The position numbers and the translations under genes were made by a program. A DNA stretch of 64,000 bases from Bacteroidales bacterium (GTDB taxonomy: Bacteria; Bacteroidota; Bacteroidia; Bacteroidales; F082): assembly GCA_017531225.1 (NCBI GenBank), contig JAFXLL010000012.1:62001-126000 (forward strand), read 5' to 3'. The notes beneath the pieces were generated by a model, which saw only the letters and a list, made by a program, of their open reading frames with translations, did no database searches and had not been told where the DNA came from. How positions within the stretch are numbered: position 1 is the first letter of the stretch; every line of letters starts with the position of its first letter. Positions 34,673 to 42,650 of the stretch are shown in pieces.

Positions 34673-35593
34673 TTACTTTAATCCCAAAATCGCCGCAATC
34701 AATGCCTGGCGTGCGTAGACGCCGTTTTGGGCTTGCTGGAAGTAGTAAGCTTTCGGGTTGGCGTCCACATCCACGTGAATCTCGTTGACGCGTGGCAGTG
34801 GGTGCAACACGCGGCAGTTGGGCTTGGCGTTGGCCAGCATGGCGTTGCGGAGCACATAGGAGTTCTTCACCTTCTCGTATTCCAACGGGTCGGGGAAGCG
34901 TTCGCGCTGTACGCGGGTCATGTAGATGATATCGGAGTGGGGGATGACTTCCTCCAGTTCGGTGAACTGTTCGTATTCCAAATGAGCGTCCTTGATGTGC
35001 TGTTTCACTGTTCTTGGCAGCTTCAGTTCTACGGGCGACACCAAGTTGAACTTAGCGTTGAAGTGGCTCATGGCTTCCACAAGGCTGTGGACGGTGCGGC
35101 CGTATTTCAGGTCGCCGACCAGCGTGATCTCAAGATTTTCAAGTGTACCTTGGGTTTTGCGAATGCTGTATAAGTCGAGCATGCACTGGGTAGGGTGCTG
35201 GTTTGAACCGTCCCCGGCGTTGATGATTGGCACTTTTGACACTTCAGAGGCAAGGCGTGCGGAACCGTCGATGGGGTTACGCATCACGATGAGGTCGGCA
35301 TAACTGGCTACCATGGTGATGGTGTCGGCCAACGACTCACCTTTCTGGACACTGGTGCCCGAAGTGCTGCTGAAGCCGATGACGTTACCGCCCAAAAGCT
35401 GGATGGCAGTCTCGAAACTCAGACGCGTACGGGTTGAAGGCTCGAAAAACAATGAGGCGATGATACGCCCGTTGAGCAAGTTCTGGTGAGGATTCTTCTC
35501 GAAGTCCTCCGCGATGTCAAGCACATGACAGATCTCCTCGGGAGTGTAATCGCTGATGGAGATCAAGCTGCGGTTTTTCAGTGAGATGGACAT
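34673..35593 (-). CDS. pyrB: Aspartate carbamoyltransferase catalytic subunit
   Basis: A 306-residue enzyme that condenses carbamoyl phosphate with aspartate, the first committed step of pyrimidine synthesis. The carbamoyl-phosphate loop [14 protein letters not shown] (with STRT) and the aspartate-binding region ([14 protein letters not shown]) are intact, as is the 80s loop region ([13 protein letters not shown]). It is followed by pyrI, so the allosterically controlled dodecamer is expected. Promoter box at 35621-35628. Confidence 0.97.
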   Translation of the reverse strand: MSISLKNRSLISISDYTPEEICHVLDIAEDFEKNPHQNLLNGRIIASLFFEPSTRTRLSFETAIQLLGGNVIGFSSTSGTSVQKGESLADTITMVASYADLIVMRNPIDGSARLASEVSKVPIINAGDGSNQHPTQCMLDLYSIRKTQGTLENLEITLVGDLKYGRTVHSLVEAMSHFNAKFNLVSPVELKLPRTVKQHIKDAHLEYEQFTELEEVIPHSDIIYMTRVQRERFPDPLEYEKVKNSYVLRNAMLANAKPNCRVLHPLPRVNEIHVDVDANPKAYYFQQAQNGVYARQALIAAILGLK

Positions 35594-35620
35594 GGATGAA
35601 CGTGTTTAGATTGTCACTTG

Positions 35621-35628
35621 CAAAGATA
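35621..35628 (-). promoter_or_regulatory. -7 box TATCTTTG for pyrBI
   Basis: Minus-strand TAnnTTTG 27 bases before ATG 35593. It sits just after the patatin gene's stop codon. Confidence 0.55.
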
Positions 35629-35632
35629 TACT

Positions 35633-37936
35633 TTAAAAATAATATCCAAACGAAAAATATGCACTAAAAATATTTTTGTCAAGATTGGTCCATTGGCCCG
35701 TTATGGAGATGGGGCCTAAGATACTCTTATAGGAATACTTTAGCCCGGCTCCATGGGTGAAATATAGTTTTTTCTTATCATAGTTCTCACCAAGGTTCCC
35801 ACCATAGGTGTTTAATTCCATCAGGGTATTGTACATCGCGGTGAGATAGTGCTTGCCATAGATGTTGATACGAACATCACAGCGAGCGATAGCGCTATGA
35901 TCGAAAATAGATCTCACTTGTGTGTGGCCGATGAATGGCAGCTGTGTATCGAAATGCCGTCCATCAATCTCACCTCCGGCATGACTCCATATATTGAAGC
36001 TCATAGTGGAACCAAATAGGCTTCTTCCGTAAAGCTGAGGGATAATGGTGATTCTGCTATCGCGTGGTGTGAGATAAGCTTTGAAACTATAGTTGATGTC
36101 AACCGGCAGTTGACGAGGGTTGTCTTTTTCGAAATAAATATGACTTGAAAGGGTGGCATGGATACCATGAGTGGCGAAATAGGCGTCGTTGAGGTTGTCA
36201 TACTTAAGATTGATGAATGGCATAATTTGTCTGTTAGCCATGAAAAATATAGAGTCGATGCCGTCTCCTTCCATGGATGTCTTGTCGTATCCTGTGCTCA
36301 CGAGAGAGGCGCCGATAGTAGTGTTGAAATTGAGCAGGTGGAATTCTGAGATATATCCGCTGATCTTATGTTGAAAGGCGTGAAGGTTGGTTTTGTTGTT
36401 GTCATTCATGAGGAACTGGAAATACTCGTCCCTATAGTCATAAGCTAAACTAAAATTAGCCAATGAAGCACGTGAATAAGTATAGGTCAAATTGAATCTC
36501 GAGTTATAGCTGAGCTTGATGCTGGTGGAGAGTTTTGAGCCGCCGAAACGTTTTTCATTCAATCCGAAGTGGAACAAGATGGCTGCACCCTCGTCAGTGT
36601 CGTAACGCAGTCCTAAGCCGACAAGATGAGGATGGGGGGGGGTCATGTTGATGCTTAACGCATATTCGTCCGCAAGTTTTTCGTCGCTATGTAGGGAATC
36701 AAGCTCTGTAACATTGTAGGTGATTTCATCGAAACATCCAGTGCCACGAAAGAGGTTCAAGGCATTTTCGATGTCATCCTTTGAATAAGACGTTCCAGGT
36801 GTCAAACCGCTCTTGCGGATGAGCCAACTGTTTTGTTGTTCAGTCACTCCGTTGATGTCGACACGGCTAATCATCACTGAATTTTCCATCAGGTTAAGTG
36901 ATTTTGGTGCTTGGAGTTTCTTTTGAACGGGACCGCCGGCAGCCTTTTCAAGCCTTTGTTTGATGGCTTCCAGCTGATCGTGGTATTCAGCGGCTTTTTC
37001 ATATCCTCTACCTACGAGTGTTTCGATGGCGTCGGGAGTGAAACTGAGCATTCCGAAACCGCTGACATCAGGCACAATCCGAATATCGCACATCTCACGG
37101 TTTTCCTTGCGCTTGCCGTTGGTGCTGTTGGTCACCAATTGGCCAAGTAACTGAGGCAATGATTGGATGTCTTTACGGGTGAGTTTTTTGTCTTTGGTGA
37201 TTTCGATACCAATGATGATGTCGGCTCCCATATCACGGAGTACATCGGCCGGAAAATTGTTTACCAAACCGCCGTCAACAAGCACCATGTCACCAATTTC
37301 CACGGGGGAAAACACCCCTGGGATGGCCATACTGGCGCGCATAGCGGTTGGTACGCTGCCGCTTCGGAGCACCACTTCCTCGCCAGTGACGACGTTGGTA
37401 GCTACACAAGCAAAAGGAATGGGCATGTCGTTGAAGTCCATATCCTCTTGATATCCCACACACAAATCGTTGAACAGGTTGACCAATGAACTGTTGTTGA
37501 CGTATGCACTTGGCAGTTGGCTGATAAAGGAGGATTTGGAATCTTTACTGACAAGGTTTTCAAGGCTAAACGGCACATTGACCAAAAGGGTGCTGTTTCG
37601 CTGCCTTACATCTTCCGACATCATAGGACGGTTGATGCTGTTGCCAATGTATACTGACCAATCCAATTGTGAGATAAGTTTTGTAAGCTCATCAGGTGAG
37701 TAGCCCATGGCATAAAGGCCGCCAATGATGGATCCCATGCTGGTTCCTGCCACATAGTCTACTGGGATGCCCATCTCTTCAATGTATTTCAATGCTCCGA
37801 TGTGCGATGCACCCTTGGCACCGCCACCACCTAAAACTATACCGACTTTAGGCCGGTGAACTTGTTCGTTTTTTTTCTGGGCTGGCATTGCGATAGTCGC
37901 CAGAAGTAAAAGGGCTATCAGTACAATTCTTTTCAT
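35633..37936 (-). CDS. Patatin-like phospholipase fused to an outer-membrane barrel
   Basis: A 767-residue outer-membrane protein. Signal peptide residues 1-19 (ending MPAQ); patatin domain about 30-300 with the oxyanion loop GGGGAKG (37-42), nucleophile Ser66 in GTSMG and Asp221 in VDGGLVNN, which completes the catalytic dyad. A POTRA-like segment follows (about 345-420), then a long C-terminal beta-barrel (about 430-767) ending SAYFSFGYYF, with a final aromatic residue as BAM substrates have. This order (patatin-POTRA-barrel) matches the type Vd autotransporter PlpD group, common in Bacteroidota with the lipase facing the surface or periplasm. It is divergent from argS. Confidence 0.92.
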   Translation of the reverse strand: MKRIVLIALLLLATIAMPAQKKNEQVHRPKVGIVLGGGGAKGASHIGALKYIEEMGIPVDYVAGTSMGSIIGGLYAMGYSPDELTKLISQLDWSVYIGNSINRPMMSEDVRQRNSTLLVNVPFSLENLVSKDSKSSFISQLPSAYVNNSSLVNLFNDLCVGYQEDMDFNDMPIPFACVATNVVTGEEVVLRSGSVPTAMRASMAIPGVFSPVEIGDMVLVDGGLVNNFPADVLRDMGADIIIGIEITKDKKLTRKDIQSLPQLLGQLVTNSTNGKRKENREMCDIRIVPDVSGFGMLSFTPDAIETLVGRGYEKAAEYHDQLEAIKQRLEKAAGGPVQKKLQAPKSLNLMENSVMISRVDINGVTEQQNSWLIRKSGLTPGTSYSKDDIENALNLFRGTGCFDEITYNVTELDSLHSDEKLADEYALSINMTPPHPHLVGLGLRYDTDEGAAILFHFGLNEKRFGGSKLSTSIKLSYNSRFNLTYTYSRASLANFSLAYDYRDEYFQFLMNDNNKTNLHAFQHKISGYISEFHLLNFNTTIGASLVSTGYDKTSMEGDGIDSIFFMANRQIMPFINLKYDNLNDAYFATHGIHATLSSHIYFEKDNPRQLPVDINYSFKAYLTPRDSRITIIPQLYGRSLFGSTMSFNIWSHAGGEIDGRHFDTQLPFIGHTQVRSIFDHSAIARCDVRINIYGKHYLTAMYNTLMELNTYGGNLGENYDKKKLYFTHGAGLKYSYKSILGPISITGQWTNLDKNIFSAYFSFGYYF

Positions 37937-37961
37937 AGTTGATGCTATTATTTATTTGTTA

Positions 37962-37969
37962 CAAAAGTA
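37962..37969 (-). promoter_or_regulatory. -7 box TACTTTTG for the patatin gene
   Basis: Minus-strand TAnnTTTG 25 bases before ATG 37936; 41 bases from the divergent argS box. Confidence 0.55.
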
Positions 37970-38010
37970 TGAATAAAAACCCTAAATTGACAACTAATCC
38001 GCTTTTTTCT

Positions 38011-38018
38011 TATTTTTG
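38011..38018 (+). promoter_or_regulatory. -7 box TATTTTTG for argS
   Basis: TAnnTTTG with TTGA 24 bases upstream. It places transcription initiation near 38023-38026, which favours the argS start at ATG 38044 over the much earlier in-frame codon at 37939. Confidence 0.6.
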
Positions 38019-38043
38019 TGGCATGATTAAAAAAGAAGAGAAT

Positions 38044-39855
38044 ATGTTAGAAGAAATCCTTAAACAGCTATTTATCAAATCGTTTCAAACCCTTTATGGA
38101 CAAGAACCTCCTGCGCAACAAGTAAATTTCCAGAAGACAAGGCCTGAATTTGAAGGTGACCTTACCGTAGTGGTGTTCCCCTTCGGGAAATTGGCAGGAC
38201 GTAACCCCGAACAATTGGCCAATGAGATGGGCGCAGAAATGATGAAGGAATCTTCGATGATTGCCAAGTTCAACGTCGTGAAAGGATTTCTGAATATCTT
38301 GATTTCCGATAGCTTCTGGATAGACTTCTTCCGTGAGAACCATCTGAAAGAAAACTATGGCCGCAAGGAAGTCTCAGGCAAACCCGTTGTGGTGGAGTAT
38401 TCCTCACCGAATACCAATAAGCCTTTGCATTTGGGCCATATCCGCAATAATCTCCTTGGATGGAGCGTCTCCGAAATCCTGAAAGCCAATGGCAAGAACG
38501 TGGTGCGCGTCAATCTGGTCAACGACCGTGGCATCCACATCTGTAAGAGCATGCTGGCTTGGAAGAAATGGGGTAATGGTTGCACACCTGAATCCACTGG
38601 CAAGAAAGGTGATCACTTGATTGGTGACTTCTACGTGCTATTTGATAAGAAGTTTAAGGAAGAACTGAAGACCTTGCTGCCTGCTGATTACGACACTTTG
38701 GATGAAAAGGCCCAAGAAGAAGCTAAAGCTAAGGCCGAAGCCCAATCCACCTTGATGCAGGAAGCCCGTGAGATGCTGCGCAAGTGGGAAGCCAACGACC
38801 CTGAAGTGCGCCAACTTTGGGAGATGATGAACCAATGGGTGTATGATGGCTTCGATGTCACTTACAAACGTCTGGGTGTATCCTTTGAAAAGATCTATTA
38901 TGAATCACAGACCTATTTGCTGGGTAAGGCATTGGTGCAAGAAGGACTCGAAAAAGGCGTGCTCTATCGCCGTGACGACAACTCAGTTTGGTGTGACCTC
39001 CGTGATGAGGGTTTGGATGAGAAACTGCTGCTCCGTCGCGATGGCACCTCTGTTTATATGACTCAGGATCTGGGCACCGCCCAACTTCGTGTGGAGGAAT
39101 ACGATCCCGAAAAACTCATCTACGTAGTGGGTAATGAACAAATCTATCACTTCGACGTGTTGAAGCGTGTGTTGGTACGTTTGGGTCGCGAATGGGGCAA
39201 GGATATCGAGCATCTTTCCTACGGTATGGTGGAACTGCCCAATGGCAAGATGAAGTCTCGTGAAGGCACAGTGGTGGATGCTGACGATCTCATGGATGAG
39301 ATGGTTGCTACGGCTAAAGGCGTTTCGGAAGAACTCGGCAAGGCAAAGGATCTTTCTCCAGAGGATGCCAATAAGCTTTATCACACCATCGGTTTGGGTG
39401 CCTTGAAGTACTTTATCTTAAAGGTGGATCCCAAGAAGACCATGCTCTTCAATCCTGCTGAATCCATTGATTTCAACGGCAACACTGGACCGTTTGTGCA
39501 ATACACCCACGCCCGTATCTGCTCGGTGCTCCGCAAGGCTGCCGAACAGGGAATTAAACTTGAGGATGAGGTGAAGATCACAGACCTCCAACCCAAGGAA
39601 AAGGAAATCATTGTAATGATGTATGGCTGGCCGATGATGCTCAACCAAGCTGCCGAAGGCCGTAGCCCTGCGATGATCGCCAACTTTATCTTTGATCTCG
39701 CCAAGGAGTTCAACCAATTCTATCAGGAGTGCAGCATCTTGAAGGAGGAAGATGCCAACCGCCGTATGTTCCGCCTGCAGATCTGCGCCATGGTGGCAGC
39801 GCTGTTGCGTAATGCCTCGGAACTCCTCGGCATCGGCATGCCGGAACGGATGTGA
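38044..39855 (+). CDS. argS: Arginyl-tRNA synthetase
   Basis: A class I aminoacyl-tRNA synthetase of about 603 residues charging tRNA-Arg. Start: ATG 38044 (MLEEILKQLFIK) begins the Add-1 domain in the normal place, and the promoter box at 38011 rules out the upstream 35 codons; ATG 38023 is a possible alternative. HIGH-type motif as SSPNTNKPLHLGHIRNNLLG, the KMSKS-equivalent as GKMKSREGT, and the C-terminal anticodon-binding DALR helix bundle (RLQICAMVAALLRNASELLGI) are all present. Confidence 0.95.
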   Translation: MLEEILKQLFIKSFQTLYGQEPPAQQVNFQKTRPEFEGDLTVVVFPFGKLAGRNPEQLANEMGAEMMKESSMIAKFNVVKGFLNILISDSFWIDFFRENHLKENYGRKEVSGKPVVVEYSSPNTNKPLHLGHIRNNLLGWSVSEILKANGKNVVRVNLVNDRGIHICKSMLAWKKWGNGCTPESTGKKGDHLIGDFYVLFDKKFKEELKTLLPADYDTLDEKAQEEAKAKAEAQSTLMQEAREMLRKWEANDPEVRQLWEMMNQWVYDGFDVTYKRLGVSFEKIYYESQTYLLGKALVQEGLEKGVLYRRDDNSVWCDLRDEGLDEKLLLRRDGTSVYMTQDLGTAQLRVEEYDPEKLIYVVGNEQIYHFDVLKRVLVRLGREWGKDIEHLSYGMVELPNGKMKSREGTVVDADDLMDEMVATAKGVSEELGKAKDLSPEDANKLYHTIGLGALKYFILKVDPKKTMLFNPAESIDFNGNTGPFVQYTHARICSVLRKAAEQGIKLEDEVKITDLQPKEKEIIVMMYGWPMMLNQAAEGRSPAMIANFIFDLAKEFNQFYQECSILKEEDANRRMFRLQICAMVAALLRNASELLGIGMPERM

Positions 39856-39867
39856 TTGAACGAAAAT

Positions 39868-39884
39868 CAGGTATTTATACCTAA
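39868..39884 (+). promoter_or_regulatory. Putative operator CAGGTATTTATACCTAA (kinase gene)
   Basis: Perfect 6-bp arms AGGTAT / ATACCT around a TT centre, in the 7-2-7 geometry known for NarL-family regulators. It ends 23 bases before the TATTTTTG box at 39906. The same element with the same spacing precedes the giant gene (42588-42604). Confidence 0.65.
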
Positions 39885-39905
39885 TATTATTCATATTGCT
39901 TTTCC

Positions 39906-39913
39906 TATTTTTG
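39906..39913 (+). promoter_or_regulatory. -7 box TATTTTTG for the kinase-regulator operon
   Basis: TAnnTTTG 26 bases before ATG 39940. No good -33 box is seen at the normal distance; the palindrome lies there instead, as at an activator-dependent promoter. Confidence 0.6.
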
Positions 39914-39939
39914 TTCCGTTTTTTTAAAGCGTGACTGAT

Positions 39940-41931
39940 ATGAAACGTTTGGTTCCATTGCTAATGGCCCTTGTCTTTCTCCCCTTGTTGTCAATGGGTG
40001 ATCCTGTGGGCTCGGATGACTTTTTCGATACGCAGTACACGATCTTTGAGCGTGAACAGGGCCAGAGGGCCTTTGTAGCCGCCCAAACCATCATGGACTC
40101 CATTGGCGCTCCAGTGGATTTCGATGCGGATACGGACAAAGAGGTCGTCAAAACCCAGCTGTTGAAGATGATGATTCAGTATTTTTTCGGGATAGACGAG
40201 TATGAGCAGCAGGTGCATTACATGCAGATTGCCGAGCCGTTTTTTCGCGAGACGGACAATCTGATGGATCTGGCCGGGTGCTACAATATCATGGGTATCT
40301 CGTGCCAGCGCATGGGGCAGTTCAACGAGGCCATCCATTATTATAACAAGTGCAGCGATCTGTTGGATGAGATAGGAAGTCCGGTAGCCTTGACCAACAA
40401 GCGCTATGAGATCAACAACGTGGCCAACATCTATACGATGATGGAGGAATGCGACATGGCGGAGGAAATGTATCTCAAGTGTATCGAGATGTTAGGGGAG
40501 GTGGGGACCGATCCGAGGAACAATCTCGATTTGGCCGCCTATTATATGAACTTGGCTGAAGTGTATATGATCCGGATTTCCAAGATGGCCGAAGACGACC
40601 CAGAGAGGGCCTCGTTGGTGAGGACTGCGGTGGACTATGCGGAACAGAGTCTCGACCTGTCGCGCCTTTATGGTGATCGGCCCGAGAAGATGGCCAACAG
40701 GTTCATCACGGTCTCTAAAACCCATTTCGAGGAGGGAAGAGTCCGGGAAGCCATGGCGGAGTTGGATTCGGCCATGGTCATCATTGAAGATCAGGATTTG
40801 GTTTTCCTGAAGACAGGGGCCTCTATTCTTCAAGGCGACTTTGCCTATCGGACGGGGCGCCTTGACGATGCTGAAAGATACTACGTCCAAGCTGCGGAGA
40901 TGGCTGAGGAGTTCGAACTCGACGAGTTTTGCGTGGAGAGCCTGAATGGAGCCTACTTGGCTTCCAAGAAAAACCATCCCGAAAGGTCCGTCGAGTATCT
41001 TGAGCGATGCAACGCTTGGAGGGATACCATCTACAACCAAGAACAACAGGCGCTGATTCGTGATTATCAGGTGAAGTACCAAACGGCTGAGAAGGAGCGT
41101 GAGATTGCGGAACAACAGGCCCAAAACGAGAAGAGTCGGCACCGGATGGTCTTGCTTGTCGTGGTGGTGGTGTTTCTTGTCATCTTGGCCGCCCTGCTGC
41201 TTCACTTGGCGTTCAAGCGCAGAAAGCAGAACGAATTGTTGAAACGTCGGCACCAGATCAAGGACCACTTGTTCTCTGTGGTTTCGCATGACATTAAGGC
41301 ACCGGTGGAAACGCAGGCCCAGCTATTGGAATTGATGTGCGGGCATGTGGACACCTTGCCTCCTGCCGAGCTTAAGGAAGGATTGGAGGGGATGAAAAAA
41401 TCGGCCATCGATTTGAAAGAGAAGCTGTTGAACCTGATTTATTGGGTGAAAGGCGAGTTAGGCGACAATGAGAGCCATCCCACGGCATTCAATTTAAATG
41501 CCTTGACGCAAAGTGTTATTGACGAAATGTCGTCACAGGCCGCGTTGAAGTCCCTCTCGGTGGTCAACGAGATGCCTTTGGCATGGGAAGCCTTCGATGA
41601 CGCCAATATCGTTCGGATGGTGTTGCAGAACCTGCTTTCGAATGCCGTGAAGTTCTCCAAGACGGGAGGAACGATCCGTATGGGCGCCAAAGAGGAGGGT
41701 GGACGTTATCGCCTCTTTGTAGCGGATCAAGGCAACGGCATCAGCAAGGAAAAACTGGCAATGCTTCTTCAGGAGATGACGGTGCCAGGATCTGGCACAA
41801 GCGGTGAGAAAGGTACGGGAATCGGTCTCTTCGTGAGCCGTCAGCTGATGGATAGGATAGGAGGGGAGATTGACATAGAAAGCGAGGAAAACCAAGGAAC
41901 TACAGTTAGTATTACGGTGAATAAGGCATAG
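39940..41931 (+). CDS. TPR-containing sensor histidine kinase
   Basis: A 663-residue two-component sensor. Signal-like N-terminus (MKRLVPLLMALVFLPLLSMG), a periplasmic array of about six tetratricopeptide repeats (residues about 65-390, e.g. LAGCYNIMGISCQRMGQFNEAIHYY), one membrane segment near 402-425 (VLLVVVVVFLVILAALLLHLAF), and a cytoplasmic kinase: His450 in SVVSHDIKAPV (phosphoacceptor), the N box LLSNAVKFSK, G1 box VADQGNGIS and G2 box GTGIGLFVSRQLM. ATG 39940 is preferred to the GTG at 39931 because the signal sequence starts there. It is three bases from the response regulator gene and shares an operator-like palindrome with the giant protein gene. The signal sensed is unknown; TPRs usually bind peptides or proteins. 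Confidence 0.92.
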   Translation: MKRLVPLLMALVFLPLLSMGDPVGSDDFFDTQYTIFEREQGQRAFVAAQTIMDSIGAPVDFDADTDKEVVKTQLLKMMIQYFFGIDEYEQQVHYMQIAEPFFRETDNLMDLAGCYNIMGISCQRMGQFNEAIHYYNKCSDLLDEIGSPVALTNKRYEINNVANIYTMMEECDMAEEMYLKCIEMLGEVGTDPRNNLDLAAYYMNLAEVYMIRISKMAEDDPERASLVRTAVDYAEQSLDLSRLYGDRPEKMANRFITVSKTHFEEGRVREAMAELDSAMVIIEDQDLVFLKTGASILQGDFAYRTGRLDDAERYYVQAAEMAEEFELDEFCVESLNGAYLASKKNHPERSVEYLERCNAWRDTIYNQEQQALIRDYQVKYQTAEKEREIAEQQAQNEKSRHRMVLLVVVVVFLVILAALLLHLAFKRRKQNELLKRRHQIKDHLFSVVSHDIKAPVETQAQLLELMCGHVDTLPPAELKEGLEGMKKSAIDLKEKLLNLIYWVKGELGDNESHPTAFNLNALTQSVIDEMSSQAALKSLSVVNEMPLAWEAFDDANIVRMVLQNLLSNAVKFSKTGGTIRMGAKEEGGRYRLFVADQGNGISKEKLAMLLQEMTVPGSGTSGEKGTGIGLFVSRQLMDRIGGEIDIESEENQGTTVSITVNKA

Positions 41932-41934
41932 GTT

Positions 41935-42546
41935 ATGGAAAGCAGTCAAAAGATTAGAGTATTAATCGTTGAGGACCATCCAATGTACCGAGTTGGCCTA
42001 CGGATGGGGTTGCGCTATTCCGATTCCAATTGCGAGGTGGCGGCCGAAGTGGAGGACGTGCATCAGGCGGTGACCTACCTGCAGGACCATGGAAAGGACG
42101 TTGACTTGATCCTGTTGGACTATTATCTGCCCGACGGATCGGCATTGGACGTGATCAGCGTGGCCAAGTCTGTCTCGCCGGAGGTCAAGGTGTTGCTGAT
42201 CACGGGCTATGTGCTGGATAACGCCGTGATGAGCCAGATGGAGATGGTCATTGACGGGTATATCAGCAAGACGGTGAAACCCGAGGAGTTGAGAGTGTGC
42301 ATCGATTCGCTTTTCAAGAACCGTGACTTCAGAAAAAACGAAGGGAATACCGTGAGCCTTACGCCTCGCGAGATCGAAATCATCCGTTTGTGCGCCGAAG
42401 GAAAGTCAGCCCAGGAGATCGCCGAGGCGCTCAACCTCAGCAAACGCACCATTGAAGGCCACAAGGTAAGGATTTTCAGCAAGCTGAGTTGCAAGTCCAC
42501 CTTGGATTTGGTGAATTACGCCTATCGCAACGGTTTGGTCGTTTGA
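41935..42546 (+). CDS. NarL/FixJ-family response regulator
   Basis: A 203-residue DNA-binding regulator. The receiver domain (about 5-125) has the acidic pair ED at residues 13-14 (VLIVEDHPMYR), phosphoacceptor Asp62 in LILLDYYLPDG, the Thr in LLITGY and the switch Lys in SKTVKPEE. The C-terminal LuxR-type helix-turn-helix (about 140-200) reads LTPREIEIIRLCAEGKSAQEI, LNLSKRTIEGHKVRIFSKL. It directly follows its cognate kinase (three-base gap). The palindromes at 39868 and 42588 have the 7-2-7 inverted layout bound by NarL-type dimers, so they are the best candidates for its binding sites (inference). Confidence 0.94.
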   Translation: MESSQKIRVLIVEDHPMYRVGLRMGLRYSDSNCEVAAEVEDVHQAVTYLQDHGKDVDLILLDYYLPDGSALDVISVAKSVSPEVKVLLITGYVLDNAVMSQMEMVIDGYISKTVKPEELRVCIDSLFKNRDFRKNEGNTVSLTPREIEIIRLCAEGKSAQEIAEALNLSKRTIEGHKVRIFSKLSCKSTLDLVNYAYRNGLVV

Positions 42547-42587
42547 TCCTCATTTGTTTATTGCTGTTTCATAAGTTTCATTTTTTT

Positions 42588-42604
42588 CAGGTGTAAACAC
42601 CTAA
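42588..42604 (+). promoter_or_regulatory. Putative operator CAGGTGTAAACACCTAA (giant gene)
   Basis: Perfect arms AGGTGT / ACACCT around an AA centre; differs from the kinase-gene element only at positions that keep the palindrome, plus the centre. It ends 23 bases before the TATTTTTG box at 42626, exactly as at 39868. Confidence 0.65.
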
Positions 42605-42625
42605 AACCCTTTCATTGCCCTATAT

Positions 42626-42633
42626 TATTTTTG
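42626..42633 (+). promoter_or_regulatory. -7 box TATTTTTG for the giant gene
   Basis: Identical octamer to the kinase promoter, 17 bases before ATG 42651. No -33 consensus at the normal distance. Confidence 0.6.
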
Positions 42634-42650
42634 TTTTTGATAATATAGAC

